Assembly (NCBI GenBank): GCA_022360875.1
Contig: JAKSBZ010000184.1
Location: 1-62,192, forward strand
Source: Cytophagales bacterium
GTDB taxonomy: Bacteria; Bacteroidota; Bacteroidia; Cytophagales; Cyclobacteriaceae
Length of the DNA stretch: 62,192 nucleotides
Reading direction: 5' to 3'
Below, piece by piece: positions 24,275 to 33,518 of the stretch. Made by a program: the position numbers and the translations under genes. How positions within the stretch are numbered: the stretch's first letter is position 1; each line of letters starts with the position of its first letter. A model generated the notes under the pieces. That model worked only from the letters and a program-made list of their open reading frames with translations. It searched no databases and was not told where the DNA came from.

Positions 24275-27263
24275 ACCAAATTTTTAAATCATTTTTTTGC
24301 CCGACTGTATAAATCAGTCGGTTATCTGGAGAGAAACGCAATCCGTAAATCCATCCCTGCCCACTGTTCAAACGAATAGCATTAAGGACTCCCCCTTCCT
24401 TCATGTAAGTAATGACCAGCTGATTGTCAAGACTAGACGACACAACCGCCTTGACTCCCCGTTCCGGTATGCTGACACCTAATCCAGTAATTGCAGACAG
24501 ATGCTTCTGCAATGGCTGTTCAAATCCGCTATTCAAATCATAAAGCACAACCTCTCCGGTTTTAGACCCTGCCAAAACCATTCCCTCCAACAGATTCAAA
24601 CTCATTCGGCTAACGGGCACAGTTAACTTATATTCACTCTCTCGGCTAAAGAACCCGCTTTTGACAGACATCTTTATCAACTGATTTCCTTCTGAAAGCA
24701 AAAATTCCTGAGGTGAATCTGGAAAAAATTCGACCTGTCCTTCTTTAACAACTGGCACACTCCCCTCCTTCATCCATTTGTTGCCCTCAAACTTCAAATT
24801 CACCAATTCCCGGTCAGTCAGGACCGCCAGACACATCGCCCCCCGCTCCCAATAGCTATGGATAGACTTAATTTTTTCTTTTTTTCCAAACTGAAAAAAT
24901 GGCGCCAACACACGCTGAGGAGCATTCAGATCCACAATGAACAAATCGCCGCGATGACTCCCGGCAATAAGGAAATTCTCTCTTTCCTCAAAATGCACAA
25001 CGCGCACTTCTCCTTTTATTTTCACTCGATCGAACAGCTGCAATCCCTTTGCAACAGGTTTGTAAAGGAAAATCCTCCCCAATTCATCTCCAGTTGCCAC
25101 ATAGCCGTTCTCAGAATTTACATCAATAGAAAGCACGGGCTTCGAGTCATCATTGTAATTTAGAGTAATGCTCTGGGAGGCATGCACCATCTTCCGCAAG
25201 GCCGCATACATTTCCGGATATATTTTCCCGTCGCTGTATTCACTGTTCAACCGGAAAGCTGTCAACATAGGGTCTCTGAACTTTTCATAATCAAGTTTCT
25301 CCTGTTGCAAAACTTCGAGGGTATTCACTCTTGACTGATTGATAAACCGAAACGTGTCAGTCAATGCTTTCGCTTCCAAAGCTACTTTAGTCGCACGCAA
25401 AGCCGAAGCAATGGCATTCCGGGCTTTATACTCATTGTCCTGGGCTATCTTTCTGGCCTTTTTCTCCTCCTCCACTAATCCGCTAATAGCCATTCGTGCT
25501 TTTTCAAGCTCCTTTAAAGACTCTTTGGCGACCTGTGTTTCAAACTCCGCTTTCTTTTTCTCCAACAACGCCTTGCCTTCGGCCTTCAAAGCATTGCGGC
25601 GTGCTTCTTCACTCTGGGCCATAATCTCAAGAATATGCTCTTCGTTTTTCTCAAGCCGCTTCTTCTCCCTTAGGGCGTAAAAGCCAAAACCCAAGGGAAT
25701 AAGAGCTATAAGCCCTACAAAAACAGCCGCTATCCGAGCCGCACGCACTTTGTTTTTCTGTATCCTTTCTTTTTTTCGCCTCTTTTCCTCAAAATCCCGC
25801 TGGCTTTCATCCAAAAAATCCAGCGCCTCACGAAAATTGTCTGTGTAACGCTTTCCCCATTCTTCGTTTCTCCCTATCCTTTCGGCCCAGGCCAAAGCGA
25901 TTTCAAGTTCTGGATTTTTGAACAGCCCCCTTTCACCTTTAATATACAGTCTGTGAGCCTTCACCAGACGGCTTAATATTTTCGCATCTTCCTCTTCCTC
26001 CCTGATCCAGCTATCCAAGCGTTCCCATTGCTCTAGGATCAAATCTGTCGAGAGGCTCAGTCTGCCTCTAGAACCAATGGACAACGTCTCTTCTGTGGCT
26101 CCTTCCCAGTACGGGTCATTAAAACTGCTAAGTTTATCAAATACGTCATCGCTTTGCGATGCTTTAATAAGGCACGCTCCCGGCCCAGCCAATATTTGAA
26201 TTATTTGGTTAAGCTCTTCATTAGACGCACCAGTACGCAACAGCAGCTCCGACCTTGTAGGAGGTGTAAAAATTGAAGAATCCCTCTCATTTTCAACCAC
26301 TGCCTTAAAAAAATCTGCCATCAGCTTTTGCTGTTCCGCAGAAAGCCCTGTAAATATTTCCTCCAACTGATGCGCAACCGAAAGTTTGGCTGTGCCTACC
26401 TTATTGTATTCCTGAAGATCCACTTTTCTCCCTTCAATATTCTCTTCCCCGAGCCACAACTCCGCTATCCGATACATTACGTGCTGTAAGCGGGAAAGCA
26501 TAAAACTGCTTCCGCTAAGATCCGAAAGCAAACTCCCCTCTAGCCCCTCACTCAGCTCAATTCCCAAAGGAAGCAACGGAAGCTGCACGGCCCGCTTCAT
26601 CTGGTCCTCGCTCATTGGAGAGAGAAGCACCTGGTTTTGAACAATCAAATCGCTCAAACCCGGCAGCAAGGAGCTCTTTTCGATAAAACCTGTTCGGAAG
26701 GCAACCAGCGCATGAATGGAAAAATTATTTTGCTTAACCGAATGCATCAGCAGCTTTAGAAAAGCTCGAGTATCTTCTTTGTACTCACCCTGGTTCATCA
26801 GCGAGCGTTCGTTCAGCAACTCTTCAAAGCTATCAATTATGATCACCAAATGATTGCCTGTTTCCCAGTCCTCGTCTTTTAACAACACTTCCAATCCACT
26901 GGCACCGCTTCTCAAAGCCATTTCAATATCCAGCGTTTTGGTTGTGTCTACCTTGTCTGCATCCTGCAGCACTGCAACCAACCTTCGGCTCAGCTCATTA
27001 AAAGGATTGCCCTGGGATGTCAAAAAAACACAATCCCACTTTTCATCAGAGCTGCGGTTTAATTCCTTGATTTTAGGCATAAAGCCCGCCCGCAGCAGCG
27101 ATGTTTTACCCGAAGAAGGAAAACCGGCCAGTGCGGCAAACCGATCCAGCTGCATCTTTCCCAAAAGAGTATCAACTTCCTGTTCTCGTCCGAAAAAAAT
27201 CGATGCTTCCTCTTCAAAGAAGGGCCTTAAACCCACAAATGGCACTTTCAACTCTTCATCCAT
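24225..27263 (-). CDS. nSTAND NTPase with transmembrane helix, coiled coil and WD40 propeller
   Basis: The protein begins MDEELKVPFVGLRPFF, the usual opening of nSTAND1 NTPases; 13 further codons upstream (to 27302) have no support. Walker A is GFPSSGKT (residues 47-54) and Walker B HLVIIIDSFEEL (138-149). A winged-helix/TPR-like part follows. At about 508-530 lies one strong membrane helix (AAVFVGLIALIPLGFGFYAL) flanked by basic residues, then about 120 residues of coiled coil, then a WD40-type propeller (about 700-1010). STAND proteins are signalling switches that oligomerise on ATP binding. A single helix would put the propeller outside the cytoplasm, facing the TonB receptor encoded by the overlapping next gene. 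The function is inferred. Confidence 0.85.
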   Translation of the reverse strand: MDEELKVPFVGLRPFFEEEASIFFGREQEVDTLLGKMQLDRFAALAGFPSSGKTSLLRAGFMPKIKELNRSSDEKWDCVFLTSQGNPFNELSRRLVAVLQDADKVDTTKTLDIEMALRSGASGLEVLLKDEDWETGNHLVIIIDSFEELLNERSLMNQGEYKEDTRAFLKLLMHSVKQNNFSIHALVAFRTGFIEKSSLLPGLSDLIVQNQVLLSPMSEDQMKRAVQLPLLPLGIELSEGLEGSLLSDLSGSSFMLSRLQHVMYRIAELWLGEENIEGRKVDLQEYNKVGTAKLSVAHQLEEIFTGLSAEQQKLMADFFKAVVENERDSSIFTPPTRSELLLRTGASNEELNQIIQILAGPGACLIKASQSDDVFDKLSSFNDPYWEGATEETLSIGSRGRLSLSTDLILEQWERLDSWIREEEEDAKILSRLVKAHRLYIKGERGLFKNPELEIALAWAERIGRNEEWGKRYTDNFREALDFLDESQRDFEEKRRKKERIQKNKVRAARIAAVFVGLIALIPLGFGFYALREKKRLEKNEEHILEIMAQSEEARRNALKAEGKALLEKKKAEFETQVAKESLKELEKARMAISGLVEEEKKARKIAQDNEYKARNAIASALRATKVALEAKALTDTFRFINQSRVNTLEVLQQEKLDYEKFRDPMLTAFRLNSEYSDGKIYPEMYAALRKMVHASQSITLNYNDDSKPVLSIDVNSENGYVATGDELGRIFLYKPVAKGLQLFDRVKIKGEVRVVHFEERENFLIAGSHRGDLFIVDLNAPQRVLAPFFQFGKKEKIKSIHSYWERGAMCLAVLTDRELVNLKFEGNKWMKEGSVPVVKEGQVEFFPDSPQEFLLSEGNQLIKMSVKSGFFSRESEYKLTVPVSRMSLNLLEGMVLAGSKTGEVVLYDLNSGFEQPLQKHLSAITGLGVSIPERGVKAVVSSSLDNQLVITYMKEGGVLNAIRLNSGQGWIYGLRFSPDNRLIYTVGQKNDLKIWFAHAKDMVSYIRSHQN

Positions 27264-27410
27264 AAGAAAAACAATAGATTTTACCAAGAACTGGTCTTTC
27301 ATAAAACATAGTCTAATGAAAAATGGTTCGCGCGCTTTTCAAAAAAAACATGCAATGCCATAGGAAAAGAAAAGCAACGGCGTTTATTTCCTGACTGAAA
27401 AAAAATAAAC

Positions 27411-27418
27411 TAAATTTG
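27411..27418 (+). promoter_or_regulatory. Bacteroidota -7 promoter element of mnmA
   Basis: TAAATTTG matches the phylum consensus TAnnTTTG exactly and lies 27 bases before the mnmA ATG. The -33 region is only weakly matched by TTTATTTC. Confidence 0.6.
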
Positions 27419-27444
27419 CACCTCAATTATAGAAAGGATAGACA

Positions 27445-28644
27445 ATGAGTAAACGAGTAGTGGTCGGACTGTCTGGCGGGGTAGATTCCAGCGTAGCCGC
27501 ATACTTGCTTAAAGAGCAGGGATACGAAGTCATCGGCCTGTTCATGAAAAACTGGCACGACGAATCGGTAACCCTCAGCGACGAATGTCCGTGGCTGGAG
27601 GACAGCAACGACGCACTGATTGTAGCGCAAAAACTGGGCATTCCATTCCAAACTATAGACCTAAGCGAAGAATATAAAAAACAGGTTGTTGACTATATGT
27701 TCTCCGAATACGAAAGCGGCCGGACGCCTAATCCGGACGTGCTTTGCAACCGGGAGATCAAATTTGACGCCTTCCTGAAAGCCGCTCTGAGCCTGGGAGC
27801 AGACTATGTGGCTACTGGCCATTATTGCCGAAAAGCAGAAGAAACGATTGACGGAAAGACCGTTTATAAACTGCTGGCCGGAAAAGACGACAACAAAGAC
27901 CAGAGTTATTTTCTCTGCCAGCTAACGCAAGAGCAACTGGCAAAGGCACTCTTCCCGGTTGGCGATCTGGAAAAACCAAAGGTGCGTGAAATCGCCGCAG
28001 AACAGGAACTGATAACTGCTGACAAAAAAGATTCACAGGGCATTTGCTTCGTCGGCAAAGTCAAGCTTCCGGATTTCCTGCAGCAACAGCTAAAACCTAA
28101 AACCGGAAAAGTATATGAAATACCGGTGGACGCTCCGGTTATCGAAAAACAGGCAAATGACGCTGCTGAGGCAAAAGACGAAAACGAGTGGCTAAAATGC
28201 GTCTCAAAGCCCCTTCCGCTGACTCCGGAAATGGGCATTCTAAAAGGCGAACACCGGGGCGCGCACTTCCATACAATCGGGCAGCGCAAAGGGCTTAATA
28301 TTGGAGGAACACCCAAGCCTCTTTTTGTCATTGCAACGGATGTAAAAACCAATACAATATATACCGGACAGGGAGGCGATCATCCCGGTTTGCTGCGACG
28401 GGGCCTGTTCATCGCCCAAAAAGACGTCCACTGGGTTCGGGAAGATCTCCGCATGAATGTTGGAGAAAAACGCAAATTGCTTGGGCGGATCCGGTACCGC
28501 GAGCCCCTAAGCGAGGTCACTCTTTATCAGAAAGCCGAAGGCATGTACCTGGTTTTTGACGAAGCAAAAAAAGGAATAGCCGCGGGACAATTTGCCGCCT
28601 GGTACGCGGAAGACGAACTGATTGGTTCCGGCGTCATTGCCTGA
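27445..28644 (+). CDS. mnmA: tRNA-specific 2-thiouridylase MnmA
   Basis: It thiolates U34 at the wobble position of Lys, Glu and Gln tRNAs, using ATP and a sulfur relay. [17 protein letters not shown] is the PP-loop; [12 protein letters not shown] and DSQGICFVG carry the two catalytic cysteines, and GHYCR, DQSYFL and HTIGQRKGL are family blocks. At 399 residues it is slightly longer than typical (about 360-370) because of an insert near 28130-28250 after the KTGKVYEI block. It has its own promoter and a strong terminator, so it is monocistronic. It is divergent from the nSTAND gene. Confidence 0.95.
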   Translation: MSKRVVVGLSGGVDSSVAAYLLKEQGYEVIGLFMKNWHDESVTLSDECPWLEDSNDALIVAQKLGIPFQTIDLSEEYKKQVVDYMFSEYESGRTPNPDVLCNREIKFDAFLKAALSLGADYVATGHYCRKAEETIDGKTVYKLLAGKDDNKDQSYFLCQLTQEQLAKALFPVGDLEKPKVREIAAEQELITADKKDSQGICFVGKVKLPDFLQQQLKPKTGKVYEIPVDAPVIEKQANDAAEAKDENEWLKCVSKPLPLTPEMGILKGEHRGAHFHTIGQRKGLNIGGTPKPLFVIATDVKTNTIYTGQGGDHPGLLRRGLFIAQKDVHWVREDLRMNVGEKRKLLGRIRYREPLSEVTLYQKAEGMYLVFDEAKKGIAAGQFAAWYAEDELIGSGVIA

Positions 28645-28673
28645 ATTCAATTCTGAAAAAAAAACCCTTAAAA

Positions 28674-28712
28674 ACCCCCTCATATTTTCAGTATTTATGA
28701 GGGGATTTTTTT
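28674..28712 (+). terminator. Rho-independent terminator of mnmA
   Basis: CCCCTCAT (28676-28683) pairs perfectly with ATGAGGGG (28697-28704), followed by A and seven T. Confidence 0.85.
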
Positions 28713-28795
28713 GATACAAGGCTTCGATTAATAAAACTTTTTCCACAAAACCTTGGTTTATTCTTTGCATTATAGCTCACCGTAATCAGCAAGTC

Positions 28796-29383
28796 ATGGA
28801 ATTTATGCCACTACTGAAGAAACAAACCCCAAGCTACACCCAACATCCCTTGCAGAAAAAAATGGGAGCCGGAAAAAATTCCACTGCTTCTTTTGAAGAC
28901 CGACGTCCAGACTCCATAGCACAGAGAAAAATGGTCGATCTGATTGACAACAATCCGCAGCTGGCCAGCCGTTCACAAAGCGACTACCCAGTGCAGACCA
29001 AAACCGGCAACAGCATGCCTTTGCAGCAAAAAGCGGATTTGGCGCCTAGAGGAACCATAGATCATGTACTCCAAAAAGCCTCTGCTGTTATGAATCACGA
29101 TTTCTCAGACGTGAACATCATTCAGAATTCATCTGAGGCCAGCCGGATCGGTGCGCTTGCTTTTACCCAAGGCAACGACATCCATGTAGCCCAAGGGATG
29201 TTCGACCCTTCGTCCAGTACAGGGCAACAGTTGCTCGGACATGAGCTTGCCCACGTAGTGCAACAAAGCAAGGGGCTTGTCAAACCAACAGGAGAGATCG
29301 GGGGATACGCATTGAATGACAGCCTACACTTCGAAAAAGAGGCTGACAGCCTCGGACAAAGAGTAGCCAACTTCAGTTTCTAA
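28796..29383 (+). CDS. DUF4157 domain protein (eCIS-associated, zincin-like)
   Basis: The 195 residues contain FEDRRPDSIAQRK (about 32-45), a short motif found ahead of DUF4157 domains in Bacteroidota. The DUF4157 core follows: MNHDFSDVNIIQ, ALAFTQGNDIHVAQG, and LLGHELAHVVQQ with an intact HExxH (His149, Glu150, His153). Another Glu lies downstream (FEKEADSLGQRVA). DUF4157 proteins are enriched next to extracellular contractile injection systems, where they act as or alongside cargo toxins. Here the protein ends right after the core, so no separate toxin domain is present. No eCIS structural genes are in the window. A terminator follows at 29420. Confidence 0.88.
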   Translation: MEFMPLLKKQTPSYTQHPLQKKMGAGKNSTASFEDRRPDSIAQRKMVDLIDNNPQLASRSQSDYPVQTKTGNSMPLQQKADLAPRGTIDHVLQKASAVMNHDFSDVNIIQNSSEASRIGALAFTQGNDIHVAQGMFDPSSSTGQQLLGHELAHVVQQSKGLVKPTGEIGGYALNDSLHFEKEADSLGQRVANFSF

Positions 29384-29419
29384 GCATTCCACAAACCAAC
29401 TTTTTATAACAGAATTTTC

Positions 29420-29449
29420 GCACTTGAATTTCTTCAAGTGCTTTTTTTT
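29420..29449 (+). terminator. Rho-independent terminator of the DUF4157 gene
   Basis: GCACTTGAA (29420-29428) pairs perfectly with TTCAAGTGC (29433-29441) around a 4-base loop, followed by eight T. Confidence 0.9.
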
Positions 29450-29500
29450 ACCCTTATAAACAAAACTAGTCCGCCAATAGGTAGATGAAACAAAAAATAC

Positions 29501-29508
29501 TATTTTTG
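29501..29508 (+). promoter_or_regulatory. Bacteroidota -7 promoter element of glnS
   Basis: TATTTTTG fits TAnnTTTG and lies 41 bases before the glnS ATG. No clear -33 TTTG is visible at the expected distance. Confidence 0.5.
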
Positions 29509-29548
29509 CCAGATCTGAAGGTCACCTGAATTTGCAAATATTCGTCTT

Positions 29549-31249
29549 ATGACTAGTGAAAATAATAAGGAAGAGAAAAAATCTCTTAATTTTTTGGAGG
29601 AGATCATTGAAGATGATCTGAAATCCAATATAAACAACGGAGTTGTGTACACCCGTTTCCCGCCGGAACCCAATGGCTATCTGCATATAGGCCACACCAA
29701 AGCCATATACATCAACTTTTCCATTGCTCAAAAATACGGCGGAAAAACCAACCTCCGCTTCGACGACACCAACCCGACCAAAGAGGAAAGCGAATACGTA
29801 GAGGCAATCAAAAAAGACATCCAGTGGCTGGGGTATGAGTGGGAAAAAGAGTGCTACACTTCCGATTATTTCCAGCAGCTTTATGACTGGGCTGTAGAAA
29901 TCATAAAAGCGGGCAAAGCCTATGTCGACGAACAAAGTCCAGAGCAAATTGCCGAGCAGAAAAAAAATCCAACCACTCCGGGTATTGAAAGTCCGTACCG
30001 AAACCGACCTGCGGAAGAAAGTCTGGAGCTTTTCGAAAAAATGAAAAACGGCGAATTGCCGGAAGGCAGCATGGTTCTTCGCGCAAAAATTGACATGGAA
30101 TCGTCGAACATGCACATGCGCGACCCAATCATGTACCGAATCATTCATGCTCCTCACCACCGAACAGGCAACCAGTGGAAAATTTACCCAATGTACGACT
30201 GGGCTCACGGCCAAAGCGATTACATGGAAGGCATTACCAATTCCATGTGTTCGCTGGAGTTCAAAGTGCACCGCCCGCTGTACGACTGGTATCTGGACCA
30301 AATCTACGATCCGACGCTTATCCGCCCAAAACAGCGCGAATTCTCGCGGCTGAACCTGAACTATACAGTCATGAGCAAGCGAAAGCTGCTTAAGCTTGTA
30401 GAACAAGGAATCGTAAACGGATGGGACGATCCGCGGATGCCTACTATTTCTGGACTAAGACGCCGGGGCTACACACCAGAGTCGCTGCTGGCTTTTGCAG
30501 AAAAAGTTGGCGTGACACGCCGGGAAAATATCATAGACCTAGGATTGCTGGAGTTCTGCGTTCGTGAGGACTTGAACAAAAAAGCCAACCGCGTTTTCGG
30601 CGTTTTGGATCCTGTGAAAGTTGTCATCGACAACTACCCTGAAGGCCAAAGTGAGATTCTGGAACTTGAGAACAATCCTGAAGATGAAACCGCCGGCACC
30701 CGCCAGGTTCCTTTCAGCAAGGAGCTGTACATTGAACGCGACGACTTCAAGGAAGAAGCGCCGAATAGAAAATACTTCCGCCTGGCTCTTAATAAAGAGG
30801 TTCGCCTCAAAGGAGGATACATCATTAAGGGCGAAAGCGTAGAAAAAGACGCCGAAGGAAGAATCACGGCCATCCACTGCACATACGATCCCGAATCGAA
30901 ATCGGGAAGCGGCACAGAAGCCAGCATGAGAAAAGTGAAAGGAACCCTGCACTGGGTGTCCGCCCAGCACGCCGCCGACGCCGAAGTAAGAATATACGAC
31001 CGTCTGTTTATAGACGAAGCGCCTGACGGGCACAAGGACAAGGATTTCCTCGAATTCCTTAACCCTGATTCTCTCAAAACTGTCCAGGCAAAAGTAGAAC
31101 CTTCGTTAAAGGGTGCGAAAGTGTACGATCAGTTCCAGTTCCAGCGTTTAGGCTACTTCAACATTGACCCGGACAGCACAGACGGAAAACTGATTTTCAA
31201 CCGGGTAGTCACTCTAAAAGATTCCTGGGCAAAAACACATAAAAAATAA
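29549..31249 (+). CDS. glnS: Glutaminyl-tRNA synthetase GlnRS
   Basis: It charges tRNA-Gln with glutamine. RFPPEPNGYLHIGHTKAI holds the HIGH motif in the form seen in GlnRS rather than GluRS, and VMSKRKLLKLV is the KMSKS loop. The catalytic domain is followed by the two beta-barrel anticodon-binding domains (DPVKVVIDNYPEGQ, TLHWVS, VRIYDRLF and FQFQRLGYFNID). At 566 residues it has the normal length. It is single, with its own promoter and a strong terminator at 31255. It sits between the DUF4157 gene and an M91-like pseudoenzyme gene. Confidence 0.96.
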   Translation: MTSENNKEEKKSLNFLEEIIEDDLKSNINNGVVYTRFPPEPNGYLHIGHTKAIYINFSIAQKYGGKTNLRFDDTNPTKEESEYVEAIKKDIQWLGYEWEKECYTSDYFQQLYDWAVEIIKAGKAYVDEQSPEQIAEQKKNPTTPGIESPYRNRPAEESLELFEKMKNGELPEGSMVLRAKIDMESSNMHMRDPIMYRIIHAPHHRTGNQWKIYPMYDWAHGQSDYMEGITNSMCSLEFKVHRPLYDWYLDQIYDPTLIRPKQREFSRLNLNYTVMSKRKLLKLVEQGIVNGWDDPRMPTISGLRRRGYTPESLLAFAEKVGVTRRENIIDLGLLEFCVREDLNKKANRVFGVLDPVKVVIDNYPEGQSEILELENNPEDETAGTRQVPFSKELYIERDDFKEEAPNRKYFRLALNKEVRLKGGYIIKGESVEKDAEGRITAIHCTYDPESKSGSGTEASMRKVKGTLHWVSAQHAADAEVRIYDRLFIDEAPDGHKDKDFLEFLNPDSLKTVQAKVEPSLKGAKVYDQFQFQRLGYFNIDPDSTDGKLIFNRVVTLKDSWAKTHKK

Positions 31250-31254
31250 TTCGT

Positions 31255-31279
31255 AAAAGAGGCTTCGGCCTCTTTTTTT
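31255..31279 (+). terminator. Rho-independent terminator of glnS
   Basis: AAGAGGC and GCCTCTT close a stable TTCG tetraloop, followed by a T run. Confidence 0.92.
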
Positions 31280-31328
31280 ACATTAAACAATCCCTCCCAA
31301 CAGCGCTTTCATATTCAGTTCCCTGATT

Positions 31329-33266
31329 ATGTTTGTAACTAAAAAAAAACATAGCAACAAACGATTAACCGGCATTTCAGCCCGAGAAAATTCCAGAAAG
31401 GCGCTTCCCCCGTCTGACTTTTCTGCTTCGTCACGCAAAACGAACCCCATACAGACACTTATGAATGCCGAAAAATTCAGAGCAAGGCTTGACATCAGCG
31501 GCAATCAATTGTTCAGAAGCCGGCGCAACCCTGAATTTGGAATAATTGAAAAATGCCTGGAAGAATGCCACCGTCTGGCTAGGGCTGATCTAGGGATGTT
31601 CGCAAAAGACATTAGAAACCAAAAATTTATTAACCTCGAAAACATAAACCGCCAGATCTACCGCTGGCTTAACAGAAACGGAGCCCGAATAAAAAAAAGA
31701 GGAGAAATCAGACCTCCCGACTATGCTTATGTAATGCTGGACTTGCTGGAAGAAGTCGGAATTGAGCTGACAGAGCTTCTGGCACAAACTGTTCTCTACG
31801 ATTACTCATTGTGGGTACCTGACGCTCTACCTGACGGCACCCTCGTTCCACAAGCAGAACGCGAAGAAGCTCAAAGACTCTGGAAAATGCTCTTGGAGGG
31901 AGGATCAAAACTCCGAATCGTCAAACAGAGTCTACTCAAAGTCAGTGATTCTAGAACAGAAACTCCTTCAGAATATGAAGGCTTTGAAATACTCGACCCT
32001 TCCGAAGCGATGCCCGCAGAACACCTTTCACCAAGCCAAGAAGAAAAAAAAATCGAAAAATCCCCTTTTCTTCCCTCTGCCGTAAAAAAGGAGGCAACCG
32101 GTACAGCACCAAAATCTATCCTAAAAAAAAATCCGAGCAAAAAGACACAAAAAGCAAGAGCCTCAGTGCGATACGACTTTACTTCCACTGCCCACGCGTT
32201 AAATGAAGCAGACCCAAACAATGAATTAGTAATTACAAAAAAATCCCGCAGGTTCGGGATCTACAACAATCTAAAAGTCTTCTCCAAACCAAACAGAGTC
32301 ATTCAAAACCCGGATTTCGGGAAAAACCCTGAAAGGGTCAAATTTTCAACGGATGTCAAAATTGCAGGCACAAAAAAACCGCTAACCGAAGAAGAAGCAG
32401 CCATAAACAGACGCCACCGCTCACTCTCACAAAACGCTGCAATAGAAAACGGCACTTCGCAACAACAAACAGAAAGCGAAAAAGAACAACAGGCTGCTGA
32501 AAGCGCAATTGACGAACTGTACCAGTTTGAAGAACAACAAGGCCATCTGCTTGAAGGAAAATACTCTCTGAATGCCGGTAAACCGAAATACCCTTCATCT
32601 CCAAAAATTGGAATGTACAAGACTTACTACCGATGCTGTGACGCCAACAGCTATTGGCAAAGCGGCGATCCGGAAGACAATTACAAAGGTTTCAAAGAAA
32701 ATATCCTTGCACAGGTTGCACGTCTTCTTTGGACCCCAACCGGCCGAAGACTTGTTAAAGAAATTTTGGGAGAAACTTCGGAACAGCCGCAATTTTTACC
32801 AGCTGTCGATCTACAAGGAGTATTCCTGATGTCCCCTCCGGATTTCGAAATAGTCCCCTCTTCTTTGCCACTACACACTGCAGGAGCTGCCCTGCAGGAA
32901 AACACAGCAAATCCTCAATTCCCTGTTAAGCTGTTTCTACCTACACGATATTCCACCAACTCGGACAAAATTCAGCCTGACGCCAGCTTCAACCCTGATT
33001 CAAGCGAAGGAAAGTATACCGTCTGGCCTGGTTTCTCTTGGTTTGCTTTTGCCTTAGCTCAAGCCAAAGCATTGCAACACAATGAACCGGGTTCCAGAAA
33101 AGAAAAAATTGCCAGAGCATTAGCTCTGGAAAACAAAATCAGAAACGAACTTGGACTCACAAACCGACTGCACGGCGAATGTAAAGACCTTTGGAACCTG
33201 GATCATCCCGAAATAAAAGAAGGTGTTCGTGAAGCATGGTGGATAGACCCGCGCTACTCAGACTGA
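31329..33266 (+). CDS. Effector-like protein with degenerate M91-like protease core
   Basis: Of the 645 residues, the N-terminal part is basic and helical; LLEEVGIELTELLAQ followed by SLWVP parallels LLDDINFEHQRIVNE followed by SIWVP of the protein at the left window edge. A disordered Lys/Ser/Glu-rich middle contains SILK (263-266) and RVKF (336-339). The C-terminal half follows M91 (NleD-type) order: GFKENILAQVARLL with TPTGRRL (454-475), a helix FAFALAQA (572-579) where active enzymes have HELIHA, and ENKIRNELGL (601-610). All three HExxH residues are replaced (F574, A575, Q578), so zinc protease activity is unlikely. The gene is alone after glnS. Export and host targeting are inference. 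Confidence 0.75.
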   Translation: MFVTKKKHSNKRLTGISARENSRKALPPSDFSASSRKTNPIQTLMNAEKFRARLDISGNQLFRSRRNPEFGIIEKCLEECHRLARADLGMFAKDIRNQKFINLENINRQIYRWLNRNGARIKKRGEIRPPDYAYVMLDLLEEVGIELTELLAQTVLYDYSLWVPDALPDGTLVPQAEREEAQRLWKMLLEGGSKLRIVKQSLLKVSDSRTETPSEYEGFEILDPSEAMPAEHLSPSQEEKKIEKSPFLPSAVKKEATGTAPKSILKKNPSKKTQKARASVRYDFTSTAHALNEADPNNELVITKKSRRFGIYNNLKVFSKPNRVIQNPDFGKNPERVKFSTDVKIAGTKKPLTEEEAAINRRHRSLSQNAAIENGTSQQQTESEKEQQAAESAIDELYQFEEQQGHLLEGKYSLNAGKPKYPSSPKIGMYKTYYRCCDANSYWQSGDPEDNYKGFKENILAQVARLLWTPTGRRLVKEILGETSEQPQFLPAVDLQGVFLMSPPDFEIVPSSLPLHTAGAALQENTANPQFPVKLFLPTRYSTNSDKIQPDASFNPDSSEGKYTVWPGFSWFAFALAQAKALQHNEPGSRKEKIARALALENKIRNELGLTNRLHGECKDLWNLDHPEIKEGVREAWWIDPRYSD

Positions 33267-33518
33267 ATCAGTTCTGCTAAAACCAGCATAAAACCATGAC
33301 TTATCCTGCGATTATCAGGAGTCAGGAAAAAGGTTTCCGGCTCCGGATAATTACCTGGGGCTGACACACTTTCACCAAAATATGAACTGCCCTATAGTTT
33401 TGAATGAACAACAATTTTTAAAACTGACCGCTTATTCAGAATTCTTCGAAACATGCGTACTGTCATCCAACAAATCAACTTATTCTTTTCATGTGACAGC
33501 CTCAAACAAATTCAATGT

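Noticed and set aside
33267-33518. Possible small gene downstream of the M91-like gene
   Set aside because: Only a 22-codon frame (MTYPAIIRSQEKGF...) with no support; nothing else seen in this 252-base gap.
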